Positions 35,294-47,330 of a DNA stretch of 64,000 nt are shown here, piece by piece. Numbering within the stretch: the stretch's first letter is position 1; each line of letters opens with the position of its first letter. The notes beneath the pieces were generated by a model. That model ran no database searches, was not told the DNA's origin, and saw only the letters and a program-made list of their open reading frames with translations. The stretch covers positions 14,061,100-14,125,099 of the forward strand of contig NC_084816.1 of assembly GCF_963583255.1 (NCBI RefSeq), given 5' to 3'. The position numbers and the translations under genes are program-made. This DNA is from Pyrus communis (taxonomy: Eukaryota > Streptophyta > Magnoliopsida > Rosales > Rosaceae).

Positions 35294-35628
35294 TTTCAAA
35301 TCTACTCTTTTGGTTCATGTGCTTTTTCTATTTTGGGGCTGTTGTGGTGTTGCATTGCTTTCTTCGACTTCTTCGATTTGGTTTTCTCCTTCCTGGTGGT
35401 GACCTTGGTGGCTGTTGGTGGTTTGCTGCTCGCTTTGGGTTTTAGGGTTTTCTTTGTTATCTTTACTTTCTCTGGGCCTAAGTTAGTATGAGGCTCTTTT
35501 TATGCTTTGGATTGTTGCTCTCCTATTACTTGGACCTCTTTATTTTGTTTTATGTCTTCTTTGTTTTTGAAGGGTTATAATATTCCCAAACATTAATGAA
35601 GTTTTATTTTCGACCAAAAAAAAAAAAA
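34605..35628 (+). mobile_element. Non-LTR retroposon with poly(A) tail and target duplication
   Basis: An A-run ends it at about 35616-35628. The flanks are 'aagaataatttttagct' (34587-34603) and 'aagaataattttagct' (35627-35642), a long target duplication differing by one T, as left by target-primed reverse transcription. The 3' part, ending 'cattaatgaagttttatttt', is LINE-tail-like. No reverse-transcriptase frame is visible, so it is a 5'-truncated or non-autonomous copy. Parts recur at 33490-34020 and 38287-38578. Confidence 0.7.
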
Positions 35629-35899
35629 GAATAATTTTAGCTAAAGGGGAAGGGGAGTTGGACTAAACCACACAATGAGAGTTTGTTAAGCAAAGATATT
35701 TACGAAATGGGAGTTTGTTAAGTACTAAAGTAAAACAACATCATTCCCTAGTTTAGAGGGATGTCCTAAATCCTAGGGATATTCTTTTAATAGGTTTGAG
35801 ATAGATTGTGGGAAATGACAAGGACATTCAGGTCTTGACCCATAATTGGGGTTTTCCTTTCCTTTTTTTCCATCTCTTACCTGAATCCCAAAGAGGGAA

Positions 35900-37877
35900 T
35901 GATGTGAAAATTAACTTGACACATAAATTAAACCCTATTTGTGATAATTGTAGTAGATATGTAAATAGAGATCGTTCTAGACTGAGGATTAACTAGGGAT
36001 GCTGATCAACATAATTAAGACTCAAAAACACTAAACCAGACTCTATAGACTCAAAACTAACTTTATACACTTAAAACAGCAACCAACAATAAAAAAAGAC
36101 TCAATTTTAGACTCAACAAGTGTTTTGGACGAAAATAGGACTTGACTTGACTCAAAAGACTCAAGGAAAATAGGTTTTGACTCAAATATGAAGACTAAAT
36201 GAAAGGGGGATGTTTTTGACGATTTTTAAACTTAAAACAAAAACTTTATAGAAAACACTTTGGAAAAACGAATTTAAGTGAAATAAATGGGTGAAAGGCT
36301 AGTTAGAGGGTCCTTCTCCACACATGATATATGCATACGAACCAATTTCCAGTTATTATTCCTTTAGACTATGAATGACAACGCCCTAAGTTAGTTGCAT
36401 CGCACAACTAACCATCAAATTTTCCTTCTTTCATTGAATTGAATGAAAACGCATTACAACCAAATTATCTTTCTCAAGTTCTTTATATGAAACGCATATT
36501 AAAGATACATATCAAAAGTCATTAAGTTTTGTGAAAACCATAAGCATTGACAAGGCATTCATCACTATGAAACGCATGAGACTCATACAAGGATTTACTT
36601 AACGCGATTGTGACTAGCAACCTCCACTACTCGTGAATATAAGTGAATAACTATTACGTGAAACCCTTTTATATTCTAGTATCAAATTCATGCATGCAAA
36701 TTAAGTGTCGACCCCCAACCCACATACATAAACAAGTTTTAATAACTTAGATAAGCAAATCACATTCATGCCTTAAGAAACAATAACCGGACGTAATCAA
36801 TTCATATAAAACATATAATCATGGTTTCAAATTCACCTCCAACTAAAAAGAAATTAGTTCCTCATGTTCATCATAATGGAAAACCAAATTAACATAAACA
36901 TTAAACTAAGACTAAGGATAGAAATAACCAAGAAACGCTCCACACTCCAATGGCATGCACGGCACTCCCTTGGATGGCAGATTGCACAAGTCCTCTTCTC
37001 CTTCCTTCCTTGCTTGCGGCACTAGGGTGGTGTAGGGTGAATTGTGGTGTTTGATGGCTGAAAGTATGAATGAATGAATGAGTGAGTGAATGAATTGAAT
37101 GGTGCGGCATAGGGCTGTATTTATAGGCTAATTATGCACAATTAGTGAAGGAAAAGGATTACACAATCCCATGGGAAAAAGGGTTAAGTCTAGGCAGAAA
37201 CCAAAGGGGAATGGGATAGGTAGTGCACGGCATGGTTTTAGGGGTTCTAGAAGGATAGGTGCGGCACATTTGTAGGGGGGGAAGATAATGTGTTCTAGAA
37301 AGTGTGTTTAGGGCAGATTCCTAAACCTAAAGGGACAAGAACACACGACATAGGTATAGAGGAAGGATTGCAACTCCTAAACCTACAAGGAATGGCCTAC
37401 ATGCGGCAGACAAAGGGTTTATGCTTCTAGAATCTGACTTAGGTGTTTAAATGTGTAATTAATCCCCTCTAATTAGCTAGATTTAAGTCCTAACCTGATT
37501 TGGATAGGATAGGATAGGATAATGTTAAAGTTAGGAAATGATAAGGTTGGTTACGATAGGATAAGATAAGGTTGGATAAGGTTCCTTATTTCTTGCTATT
37601 TCCTTATCTTCTTTGCATTTGGACTCCTTTCGCTAGATTTTTAGCCTTTCCTAGCCCTTCTTGACTTCAATTTCGTCCATCCTCTTTGCTCCATGGTTAA
37701 GATATCCAATCCATGCCTAAAACTGCTCCAAATAGCTTCAAAATGCCCTTTCTTGCTCCTTTTGCCATTAGGACCTAAAAACATACGAAAGTAGCTTAAA
37801 AAACTAAAATAAATAGTAATTAACTCACTAAATGCAAGGAAACAACATAACTAAGTAGCATAAATATGCTCCTATCA
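35900..37877 (-). mobile_element. Large solo LTR, Athila-like family, copy 1
   Basis: This 1978-bp block starts TGATGTGAAAATTAAC and ends GCTCCTATCA, with TGAT/ATCA inverted tips. Perfect 5-bp target duplications GGGAA flank it (35895-35899, 37878-37882). A TATA box appears on the minus strand (tatttata at about 37119), and the family relative at 50371 has its primer site on that side, so the LTR reads on the minus strand. There is no internal region. The tetranucleotide-like 'gaatgaatgagtgagtgaat' tract lies at 37068-37095. Confidence 0.88.
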
Positions 37878-38085
37878 GGGAATGCTTATTGGAATTTGTG
37901 AGTGTGATTTTATTAATAACAGTTGGAACAAGACCTTATTGATTTGTCCTTTTGCTAATGGCGAATTCATTGTAAAGTCAGCAACTTGGTTGCAAGTTGA
38001 ACAACAAAGAGTACACCCATATGCTATGTGGAAACTTTAATTCCACAAAAGATAAAAAGGTTTTGTTGGCTTCTTTTTTGTGGGA

Positions 38086-38149
38086 GCCCTCACAGCCCAG
38101 ACACAACTACGCAATTATCAGCGGTGCACTCTACCACTAAGCTAATAGC
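38086..38149 (-). pseudogene. Chloroplast trnI-GAU fragment inside a LINE, copy 2
   Basis: This is the best preserved of the three copies. The minus strand reads 'agctattagcttagtggtag', then 'gataattgcg' at the exon-intron border, then the start of the plastid trnI intron, 'gtgtctgggctgtgagggc'. It is flanked by the same LINE sequence as the copy at 13178. Confidence 0.78.
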
Positions 38150-38286
38150 TTGCTGTGCCCGAGGTTTAGGTATTTTCGACTTCTCGTTTTTTTATAGGTA
38201 TGCAGATACAGATTCGATTCCCGTAAGGGATAAGTACTCAAGAAGTTTTCACAGATTGAGATTCCATAGATCTTTCCTAATACTAG

Positions 38287-38578
38287 GCGAACTGTGGTAC
38301 GACTCACGTTGTAACAAGGGTGTTTTACACATTGCCTTTGTCCTTCCCTTCCTCATGCTGCTTGTTTTGACCTCCCTTGCAATTTTAGTTGTGGATGGTG
38401 TGGCGGGTGTCTTGATTTGGCACAACACTTTCAAATCTACTTTTTGGTTTATGTGCTTTTTTTGTTTTGGGGCTGTTGTGGTGCTGTGTTGCTTTCTTTG
38501 ATTTCTTGATTGTGTTTTCTCCTCCCTAGTGGTGACCTTGGTGGCTGTTGGTGGTTTGCTGCTCGGTTTGGTTTTAAA
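38287..38578 (+). mobile_element. Retroposon fragment (copy of 35150-35450)
   Basis: It repeats 'gtggtacgactcacgttgta', 'ttttgacctcccttgcaatt' and 'ggtggctgttggtggtttgc' from the retroposon at 34605-35628. It is wedged between LINE copies 2 and 3. Confidence 0.7.
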
Positions 38579-39322
38579 GGTCCTAACAAAATAACTTATG
38601 CTTTAACAAAGAGTGTAGAACTTTTCATTGAGGTAAATAAACTAAATTGGCCCCCATTGCTTGGAAAGATGTTTGTACTCCTAAGTCTATGGGAGTCCTT
38701 GGTATAAGAAGGGTTGACCATTTTAATAATGCTTCCTTTGAAAAAATTTGCTTGGAAGGTTATTCATCATAAAGGCAATTGGTGGGTCCAAATTGTTAAG
38801 CAAAGATATTTAAGAAATGGGAGGCTGTTAAGTACTAAAGTAAAACAACATCATTCCCTGGCTTAGAGGGAGTCCTACATTCTAGGGATATTGTTTTAAT
38901 AGGTTTGAGATGGATTGTGGGAAAAGGCAAGGACATTCAGGTCTTGACCCATAATTAGGGTTTTCCTTTCCTTCTTTTCCATCTCTTACCTGAATCCCAA
39001 AGAGGGAATACTTATTGGAATTTGTGAGTGTGATTTTATTGAGAACAACAGTTGGAAGAAGACCTTATTGATTTTTCCTTTTGCTAATGGCGAATTCACT
39101 ATAAAGTCAACAACTTGGTTGCAAGTTGAGCAACAAAGAGTACACCCATATGCTGTGTTATTGAATAAAATGTGGAAACTTTACTTCCACAAAAGATAAA
39201 AAGGTTTTACTTGCTTCTTCTTTGTGGGGGCCCTCATAGCCCAGACACAATGACGCAATTATCAGGGGGTGCACTCTACCAATAAGCTAATAGCCTGCTG
39301 TGCTCAGGATTTAGGTAATTTC

Positions 39323-39363
<41 letters not shown>

Positions 39364-39478
39364 GGTTTGTAGACACGGATTCGATTCCTGTAAGGGATAG
39401 GTACTCATTCCCAACCGCTTTAGGCTCCACACACGAGTGAGATTTCATAGATCTTTTCCTAATACTAGTCTTGTTTGT
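38579..39478 (+). mobile_element. LINE 3' pol fragment, copy 3
   Basis: This copy reaches further 5' than the others. Shifting frames give a reverse-transcriptase thumb-like text (PKSMGVLGIRRVDHFNNA at about 38676-38730, then KFAWKVIHHKGNWWVQIVKQ). It continues like copy 1 down to 'cctaatactagtcttgtttg', where it stops abruptly at the Tat element. A long T-run (39327-39360) lies within the organellar insert. Confidence 0.8.
39230..39294 (-). pseudogene. Chloroplast trnI-GAU fragment inside a LINE, copy 3
   Basis: It is the same as the fragments at 13178 and 38086, with a few substitutions ('ggctattagcttattggtag' on the minus strand). It is not a functional tRNA. Confidence 0.72.
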
Positions 39479-39865
39479 AAAGAAGACCTCGTGGGACCTC
39501 GTGCTAAACCTTCAGAGTTCATGACCATTGAGACACGGTCCGTAAAGAAGAAAACAATCATGGGAAAGTCAACAACCGACTTGCTAGTACAAGGCCCTAG
39601 ACAAGATTTGTCTCAGGTACAAAATCCCCTTATTGTTGTGCCAACCGAGGCTGGAAGTATGACACACTAAGAGAAGGAAGTTTGTCTCGGTTGACAGCTT
39701 CACAACCCAGACATTCCCAACCAAACGGCATGCATTTTCATTGAAGGAATAGTGGAAGATTGAGACGAAGATGGTGGGGAAGGTTCTGATCCCCCAACTA
39801 GGTCGTTTCTTCGAAGACGACTTGATGAACAATCTCGGCAAGTCGAATAGTCGATTGGCCAGAAA

Positions 39866-42688
39866 ATGAATAATTTGCTTGAAGCAATACAGAGCAATAG
39901 TGACACAGAAACCAAGTTGCTTGAACTATTGGTCAGTAAAGCCTTCGAAGATGGCCACGTCGGCCAACCTCGACAGTTTCCCTTTAAGAATGTTCCATTA
40001 CAAGCCGAGAAAGGATCCGCTCAGCTCCAACCAATTGACTTGGAAAAAAGAGGAGGATCAAGCAGTAGATGTGATAGACTTGACCAGGGAGTGGAAGCAG
40101 CATCCATCAATATGACCGAGGTCCAAAGAATGATCGATTCGGCCTTAAAAAAGAGGCCGAAGTTCCCAAAGTTCATCCATCCATACCCAGCTTATGTGGA
40201 AAAGTTTGAATACCCTAAAGGCTTCAAGATCCTAGACTTTAGTCTTTTCGCCGGAGAATTGTCCTTATCTTCGTTAGAACATGTAGCTCGGTTCACTGCG
40301 CAATGTGGAGACGTTAATAGTGACTTCCATAAACTACAGCTATTCAACTCTTCACTGACGGGTTTAGCCTTTTCTTGGTACATCAACCTGATGTGAAAAT
40401 TAACTTGACACACAAATTAAACCCTATTTGTGACAATTGTAGTAGATATGTAAGTAGGGATCGTTCTAGACCGGGGATTAACCAGGGATGCTAATCAATA
40501 CAAATAAGACTCAAAAACAGTAAACTAGACTCTATAGACTCAAAATTAACTTAAGACACTTAAAACAACAACCAACAATAAAAAAGACTCAATTTTAGAC
40601 CTAACAAGTGATTTTGACAAAAATAAGACTTAACTTCACTCAAAAGACTAAACCAAAACAGATTTTGACTCAAATAACAAGAGTAAATGAAAGAGGGATT
40701 GTTTTTGACGAATTTAAAACTTAAAACAAAAACTTTGTAGAAAACACTTTGTAAAAACGAATTTAAGTGAAATAAATGGGTGAAAGGCTAGTTAGAGGGT
40801 CCTTCTCCACACATGACATATGCATATAAACCAATTTCCAGTTATTATTCCTTTAGACTATGAATGACAACGCCCTAAGTTAACTGCATCGCACAATCAA
40901 CCATCAGATTTTCCTTATTTCATTGAATTAGATGGAATACGCATCACAACCAAATTATCTTTCTCAAGTTCTCTATATGAAACACATAATAAAGATACAT
41001 ATCAAAAGTCATTAAGTTTTGTGAAAATCATAAGCATTGACAAGGCATTCATCACTATGAAACACATAAGACTCATACCAAGGATTTACTTAACACGATT
41101 GTGACTAGCAACCTCCACTACTTGTGAATATAAGTGAATAACTATTACGTGAAACCCCCTTATACTCTAGCATCAAATTCATGCATGCAAATTAAGTGTC
41201 GACCCCCAACCCACATACATAAACAAGTTTTAATAACTTAGATAAGCAAATCAAATTCATGCCTTAAGAAACAATAACTGGACGTAATCAATTCATATAA
41301 AACATATAATCATGGCTTTGAATTCACCTCTAACTAAAAAGAAATCAGTTCCACATATTCATCATAATTGAAAACCAAATTAACATAAACGTTGAACTAA
41401 AACTAAGGATAGAATACACCTAGAAACACTCCACACTCCAATGGCATGCACGGCATTCCCTTGGATGGCAGATTGCACAAGTCTTCTTCTCCTTCCTTCC
41501 TTCCTTGCGGCACTAGGGTGGTGTAGGGTGAATTGTGGTGTTTGATGGCTGAAAGTATGAATGAATGAATGAGTGAATGAATGGATTGAATGGTGTGGCA
41601 TAGGGTTGTATTTATAGGCTAATTTATGCACAGTTTCTGAAGGAAAAGGATTGCACAATCTAATGGGAAAAGGGTTATGGTTTGGCAGAAACCTAGGGGG
41701 AAAGGGATACTAACCTGCGACATTCAATTAGGATCAGGTATAGGCTTCTAGAAAGGATGTTTAGGTCAGATTTCTAGAAGAACAAAGACTAAGGGGTGCG
41801 GCACCTTTGTAAGAGAAGGATTACAACTCCTAAACCTCCAAGGAATGGCATTTATGCGGCACATAAAGGCTTAGGCTTCTAGAATCTGAGTTTATGTGTT
41901 TAAATGTATATCTAATCCCTTCTAAATAGCTAGATTTAAGGCACAACTTGATTTGGATAGGATAAGATAGGATAATGTTAGATTTAGGAAAGGATAAGGT
42001 TGGTTAGGATAGGATAAGATAAGGTTGGATAAGGTTCCTTATTTCTTGCTCTTTCCTTATCTTCTTTGCATTAGAACTTCTTTCTCTAGATTTGTAGCCT
42101 TTCCTAGCCTCTCTTGACTTGAATTTCGTCCATCCACTTTGCTCCATGGTTAAGCTATCCAATCCATGCCTAAAACCGCTCCAAATAGCTCCAAAATGCA
42201 CTTTTTTGCTCCTTTTGCCATTAGGACCTAAAAACGTACGAAAATAGCTTAAAAGACTTTAATAAGTAGTAGTTAACTAACTAAATGCAAGGAAACAACA
42301 TAGCTAAGTAGCATAAATATGTTGCTATCACAACCTCACACCAAACTTCGTCCAGAATTGTGAGGAATTGGTCGAGAAATTCCATGAACAATTCTATCGA
42401 CCAGGGATGGAAATGTCAGTTTCATCATTAGCTAGGATGGCTGAAGCTTCAGACAAATTGCCAATGGAATACTTAACAAGGTTCAAGTCGGCTAGGAATT
42501 GGTGCCGAGTACCTCTCCTTGAAGTTGAATTCGTCATAATCGCTTTAAACGACCTGGACGTAGAATACAAAAAAAAATTCCTGGGGGAAAATATACGAGA
42601 TATGTACGAATTGGCTCAGCACGTTAAGCAGTATGATTATTGCTCCGAGAGGAAAAAATCTCAAAGTCCCCGTCCCAGGGAATGATAT
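39866..42688 (+). pseudogene. Tat gag, N-terminal and middle parts, split by a solo LTR
   Basis: 39866-40388 encodes the start of a gag-like domain (FPKFIHPYPAYVEKFEYPKG ... GLAFSWYINL). The frame resumes at 42331 (NLTPNFVQNCEELVEKFHEQ) and runs to a stop at 42683-42685, after RNWCRVPLLEVEFVIIALND. The break equals the solo LTR and one CAACC copy. The tryptophan-rich helices and the 'E-x-F-x-x-x-F-Y' phrase fit the retrotransposon gag family. Confidence 0.8.
40389..42330 (-). mobile_element. Large solo LTR, Athila-like family, copy 2
   Basis: This 1942-bp block has the same ends as 35900-37877 (TGATGTGAAAATTAAC ... GTTGCTATCA). Perfect CAACC target duplications flank it (40384-40388, 42331-42335). 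It was inserted in the Tat gag, splitting its frame exactly. The two copies are similar along most of their length but differ by small deletions near 41700-41820. Confidence 0.9.
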
Positions 42689-44630
42689 ACAAGAATCCCA
42701 CTGTCAGTTATGCATTGGCCGAAAGTGAGGATCCCCAATACGCCAGTGTGGACGCGGCTGAAATAGTAATAGACAAACCATATGTTTGTAAGGCATTAGC
42801 TTAAATCAGTCCCAAGGATGCCAAAACCTGCTTGGCCTCTGACAAGATGATTAAAACATCGAAAGTGTAAGATATCACCAAGGCCGATGCAATTTTTGAC
42901 TAGTTGTTGGTAGCAAAGATCATAAAACTTCGGCCAGGACACAACATTCCTAAGGCCGAAGAGTTGAAAGGCAAAACATATTGCAAGTACCATAATTCGA
43001 ACAAGCATGCTACCAATAATTGCATCGTGTTCCGTGATGCGATTCAAAGTTGGATTGAGAAGGGTAAGCTAAAATTTCCTGAGAAACAGATGGCGGTTGA
43101 CGTCAATCCCTTCCCCTCGATGACAATTGGCATGGTGGATGCTCATCTCCCTAAAAACAAAGGAAAAGGGAAGGCCGAATTCATCCCAGGACAACATGTC
43201 CGTAAGCAGATTGGTCAGCCGAGACTCAAGATTGATTTATTTTCAAATGTACCACCCACGAAGTCTTCAGGGCTGATCGTCGTCGAACCTATGTTAGGTT
43301 TTAGTTTCGAAGAAACTGATGAATCAATGGTTTTGTGCGATCGCTGTAAAACACGAATTGCCCTAACTGAACCTAAAGAGAGAACACTTCAGGCTCCAAC
43401 TTCATGTCAGCTATCTATGGCCACAGCAAAACCTCTGAAGGTACTCGGTGTCGGCCAACGCCGGCAGGTGTTCGAGAGACTCGGCCCACATGTACAAGCA
43501 AAAGATCCAACCCCAGTCAGGCAACGTCTTGACTTTGACGCGCCATTCTATAATGAAGATTATTATTCGTGTAACTCCAGCAGTTCGAGTTCATCGGTGG
43601 GTCGAAAAACCTTCAATTACCTGGTGGCAGCCAAAAGAAGCAGCATGAAGTGGTGACGACCGACCTACCTACCCTGACCATTATGGCCGAATTACTTCAA
43701 GAGAAAAAGGCAGTTGATCGTGACTTTGAAACCACCATTGAAAAGTCCGAAAAACGCATCAAGCTCCTTCTTCGGCCTGGAGATATGAAAGCTCGTCTTC
43801 AACATTTCAGACGAGAAGCCGAAAGTAAACTTCCCCCGTTACCACCACAAGAACCGTTAATAAAAGTACAACACAATTTGCACCCTCTATTTCTTGGTGA
43901 ATCCTTTGAGTACATACGAGAATTTCATAAGAAATATTCCGCCAATGACTTATACGGACTACCCAAGGCATGTCAGGAAGCCCTCGACCTAGCACTAACT
44001 TGTCCTGATGCTGAATAGATTATTTAGAAAACCATTGATCTAACAATGAAAGCTAGGTTCCAGCATATACGCGAGGCTCGAGTCGTTGGCTTTGAGGTCG
44101 ACCGATACACAGATATAGACACCGCCGAACTACCTTTTTCCCTCGAAGACCTTCAGCATTTGCGATATCATTTCAAAGTCTTCTCGGTCGTGTCTCTTTT
44201 CGGCCTTACGGCTGATGAAGAGAATCGTGTGGCACGTTTAGATGCATACCTGGACACAAGGAACGCCCGAATTGCCTATGAAGAATGAGCCCGTAAAGCA
44301 CTACAAGAACAAAATCACCCTTTGGCAATAAACAAGCTCGAGGATGACGACCAAAATAGAACCGATAATCCGGTTAAAGACACTCCAAAAACTGATACCA
44401 CACCCGCTCATTTGGAAGACGACAACCAAGACCCGATGGGTCATTCGATCATCGAGCACATGGAAATCAACATGGTCCATGTCCTACCGGCTGAATTTCA
44501 ACCGACCACTCACCAGTCAAATTTCTTGGATGGGGATGTGGTTGCCGAATAAACAACACAAGTCGATTTCATCGCTACTGAGGAGGATTGGGAAATTAGT
44601 AAAGACGATAAACTTAAAGTAGCCCTGGCC
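42689..44630 (+). pseudogene. Tat gag C-terminal and linker region
   Basis: Open pieces at 42904-43656, 43650-44018, 44046-44288 and 44322-44552 are parts of one decayed polyprotein. The first holds YCKYHNSNKHATNNCIVFRD, a Cys-His spacer motif common in this gag type. The later pieces are acidic and of low conservation. Stops separate them. Confidence 0.7.
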
Positions 44631-44633
44631 GAA

Positions 44634-45248
44634 TTGTTTCCTCGCTCTCATTTTGTTAATCTCCAACATCTAAAGCCGTTATACGTCACGGCTCATATTG
44701 AAGGATACCTCATTTCCAAGGTGTTTATCGATTGTGGAGCCACAGTCAACATCATGCCGATTTCCATCATGAAGGCATTACGTCGCTCCAATGACGAGCT
44801 CATACCGTCAGGAATAACCATGAGCAGCTTTATCTGCGACAAGTCCCAAACCAAAGGAGTGCTCCCGTTAGAAGTAAGTGTGGCAAGTCGCAACCACATG
44901 ACTGCATTCTTTATCATTGACTCAAAGACTGACTATAATGCATTGCCTGGTCGCGATTGGATCTATCAAACAAGTTGCATTCCTTCATCGCTATACCAAG
45001 TTCTTATCTTTTGGGACGGCAAATCGGTAATAGACCATCCAGCCGACAATCAGCCGTTTGAGACCAACATGATTAAGGCTCGCTATTATGACAATCACAT
45101 CGGCTACATTACCCTACAAGGTTTTAACGAGGACGGCCGGCTGACTCGGATCTCAGTTCAGAAAGCCATCGAGATGGGCGCCGAGACTGTACACCAGGAT
45201 TCGGCGAGACTCGGCTTGGCAGACCTAACTACCAACATTGATGACTGA
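44634..45248 (+). pseudogene. Tat aspartic protease region
   Basis: It encodes a retropepsin-like fold: GYLISKVFIDCGATVNIMPI carries the active-site triad position as D-C-G where D-S/G-G is usual, followed by the flap-like and 'LPGRDWI' segments. The open piece is 204 codons. The unusual Cys and the surrounding breaks make activity unlikely. Confidence 0.8.
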
Positions 45249-45459
45249 CGCCGCTAAACAAGAAAGGCGTCGGGCCGCGGTTTCATGTACCATGGGACGT
45301 CTGCTGGCTCATTGGTATGTTATTGCCAATTAACCACACTCGGGCATAAACCTAATCAAATTTTTTGCTGAAGGAAATAACGACCTAGTGTTATCGTTAA
45401 ACAAAGTTCAGGCCGCATCGGCCGAACTCAAAGACAATCAGCCTTAAGTCAATGACCCA

Positions 45460-46400
45460 TTGGAAGAGATAAATGTTGGCACAGCCGATGAGCCTCGGTC
45501 GTTGGTTATTAGTGTGTTGTTGCTTCACCCCATGAAAGTTAAACTTAGGAAATTACTCAATAAGTTTAAAGATTGTTTCGCGTGGAATTATCATGAGATG
45601 TCAGGCCTTGACTGAAACCTCATCGAACATAAATTACGCATTAAAGTTGGTAGTAAGCCTTTTTGACAACCCCCTCGCCGGTTCTCGACCGAAGTATAGC
45701 TCGGCATAAAGGATGAATTAGTTCGACTTTTGAAAGCCGGGTTTATTTGGACTGCTCAATACGTCGAATGGTTGGCCAATATCGTCTCGGTGCTAAAGAA
45801 AAATGAAGCCCTACGCATCTGCATTGATTTTCGTAATTTGAATCTAGAAACTCCCAAGGATGAATACACAATGCCGATCTCGGATTCGTTAATTGATGCC
45901 GTAGCCAATCATGAAATATTTTTCTTCATGGACGGCCATGCAGGTTACATTTAGATCTTTATCGCTGAAGTTGATGTTCACAAGATCGCTTTCCGTTGCC
46001 CGGGAGCATTCGATACATACGAATGGGTCATCATGCCATTCAACCTCAAGAACGCCGGTGCCACATACTAATAAGTTATGAATACGATATTCCATGATTT
46101 GATTGGTATGGTCGTAGAAGTATATATTGACAATGTGGTTGTGAAATCAAAAAGCTGTCGAACGCATCTGGATGATCTTCGGCAAGCATTCCTTTGTATG
46201 CGTCAGCATAGTCTAAAATTGAACCCGGCTAAATGCGCCTTCATTGTATCGGCCGGTAACTTCTTGGGTTTTCTTGTGCACCATCGTGGCATCGAGGTCA
46301 ACGAAAATAAAGCCCGTGCAATCATTAACGCTCCACCCCTGACGACCAAGAAGCAACTCTAGTCGCTACTCGGGAAGATAAATTATCTCCTTCGTTTTAT
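45460..46400 (+). pseudogene. Tat reverse transcriptase, broken
   Basis: Recognisable blocks: LLKAGFIWTAQYVEWLANIV, RICIDFRNLNLETPKDEY, FRCPGAFDTYEWVIMPFNLK, and the catalytic loop, which reads Y-I-D-N at 46123-46134 instead of Y-x-D-D. In-frame stops interrupt it, at about 45613, 45664, 45697, 45955 and 46071 among others. The lost second catalytic Asp alone would abolish activity. Confidence 0.88.
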
Positions 46401-46900
46401 AGCTAACTCGGCAGGTAAAATGAAAGCATTCTCTACACTCTTGAAACTTAAGGACTCAGATAAGTTTGAGTGGCGTGAAGAACATCAAGCAGCTTTTATC
46501 AAGGTCTCCCTTACCATGCCACTAGTACTAGTATCGCCTCGTCGCGGTAGGCCTCTCAAACTGTACATTTCGGTAGCAGACAAGTCCATTGGTTGCCTTT
46601 TCGCGCAAGATAACGGTGCTGGGCATGAACAAGCTATCTTCTATCTCAGTCGAAATCTGAATTCGCCTGAGATCAATTATTCACCCGTTGAGAAACTTTG
46701 CTTAGCTTTGTTTTTTGTCGCGTCGAAACTTCGGCATTATATGCTCCCATCAGTTACACAGGTCATTGCCCAAACAGATGTTATTAGTTACATGCTTACT
46801 CGACCTATCGTAAAATTCCGAATTGGGAAATGGACAATGACATTATCAGAGTTCAGTTTGCAGTATGTACCCTAAAAGGCCGTCAAAGGACAAGCCTAGC
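46401..46900 (+). pseudogene. Tat RNase H (first copy)
   Basis: The open piece 46420-46875 reads as the RT-linked RNase H: LYISVADKSIGCLFAQDNGA, IFYLSRNLNSPEINYSPVEK and LRHYMLPSVTQVIAQTD. This is the standard order after gypsy reverse transcriptase. Confidence 0.8.
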
Positions 46901-46919
46901 CGATTTTCTGGCCCAACAT

Positions 46920-47330
46920 CGCTCTCCTTATGGTTTTGGGGGGCAGTGAAATCGACATCGGTTTAGTCAAAACACGAGACAATTACTGGACGATGCATTT
47001 TGATGGTTCTAGCACCTCCACCTCAGCTGGTGTTGGTATCATCATTCAATCTCTCGACCACCACCGTTGGTATTTCTCTCTCAAGTTAGATTTCGACTGT
47101 ACGAATAACCAGGTGGAATATGAAGCTCTCATCATTGGCCTTCACATCCTCCATGACTTAAGAGCAGCCCGTGTCCTCATCCTCGGTGATTCTAAACTAG
47201 TGATTAACCAACTAAACGATGTTTTTCGTTGCATGAGTTGTACTTTGGCGCTCTATCACGTAGGTGCCACCTATTTGGCCAAGTGGTTTGAAAGAATTAC
47301 ATTAGCACACATTTTGCATGTTTGAAACAC
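46920..47330 (+). pseudogene. Tat second (archaeal-type) RNase H
   Basis: MHFDGSSTSTSAGVGIIIQS, then NNQVEYEALIIGLHIL and ILGDSKLVINQL carry the D-E-D pattern of an archaeal/plant-type RNase H. Presence of this second domain after the first is diagnostic of the Tat clade. Confidence 0.85.

Larger units (their letters stand above)
35681..38286 (+). mobile_element. LINE 3' pol fragment, copy 2, split by a solo LTR
   Basis: 35681-35899 matches 12770-12960 of LINE copy 1, and 37878-38286 continues it (METLIPQKIKRFCWLLF at 38028, then the trnI fragment). The two halves join perfectly once the LTR at 35900-37877 and one GGGAA are removed. The copy ends at 'cctaatacta' (38286), where the retroposon fragment starts. 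Confidence 0.8.
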
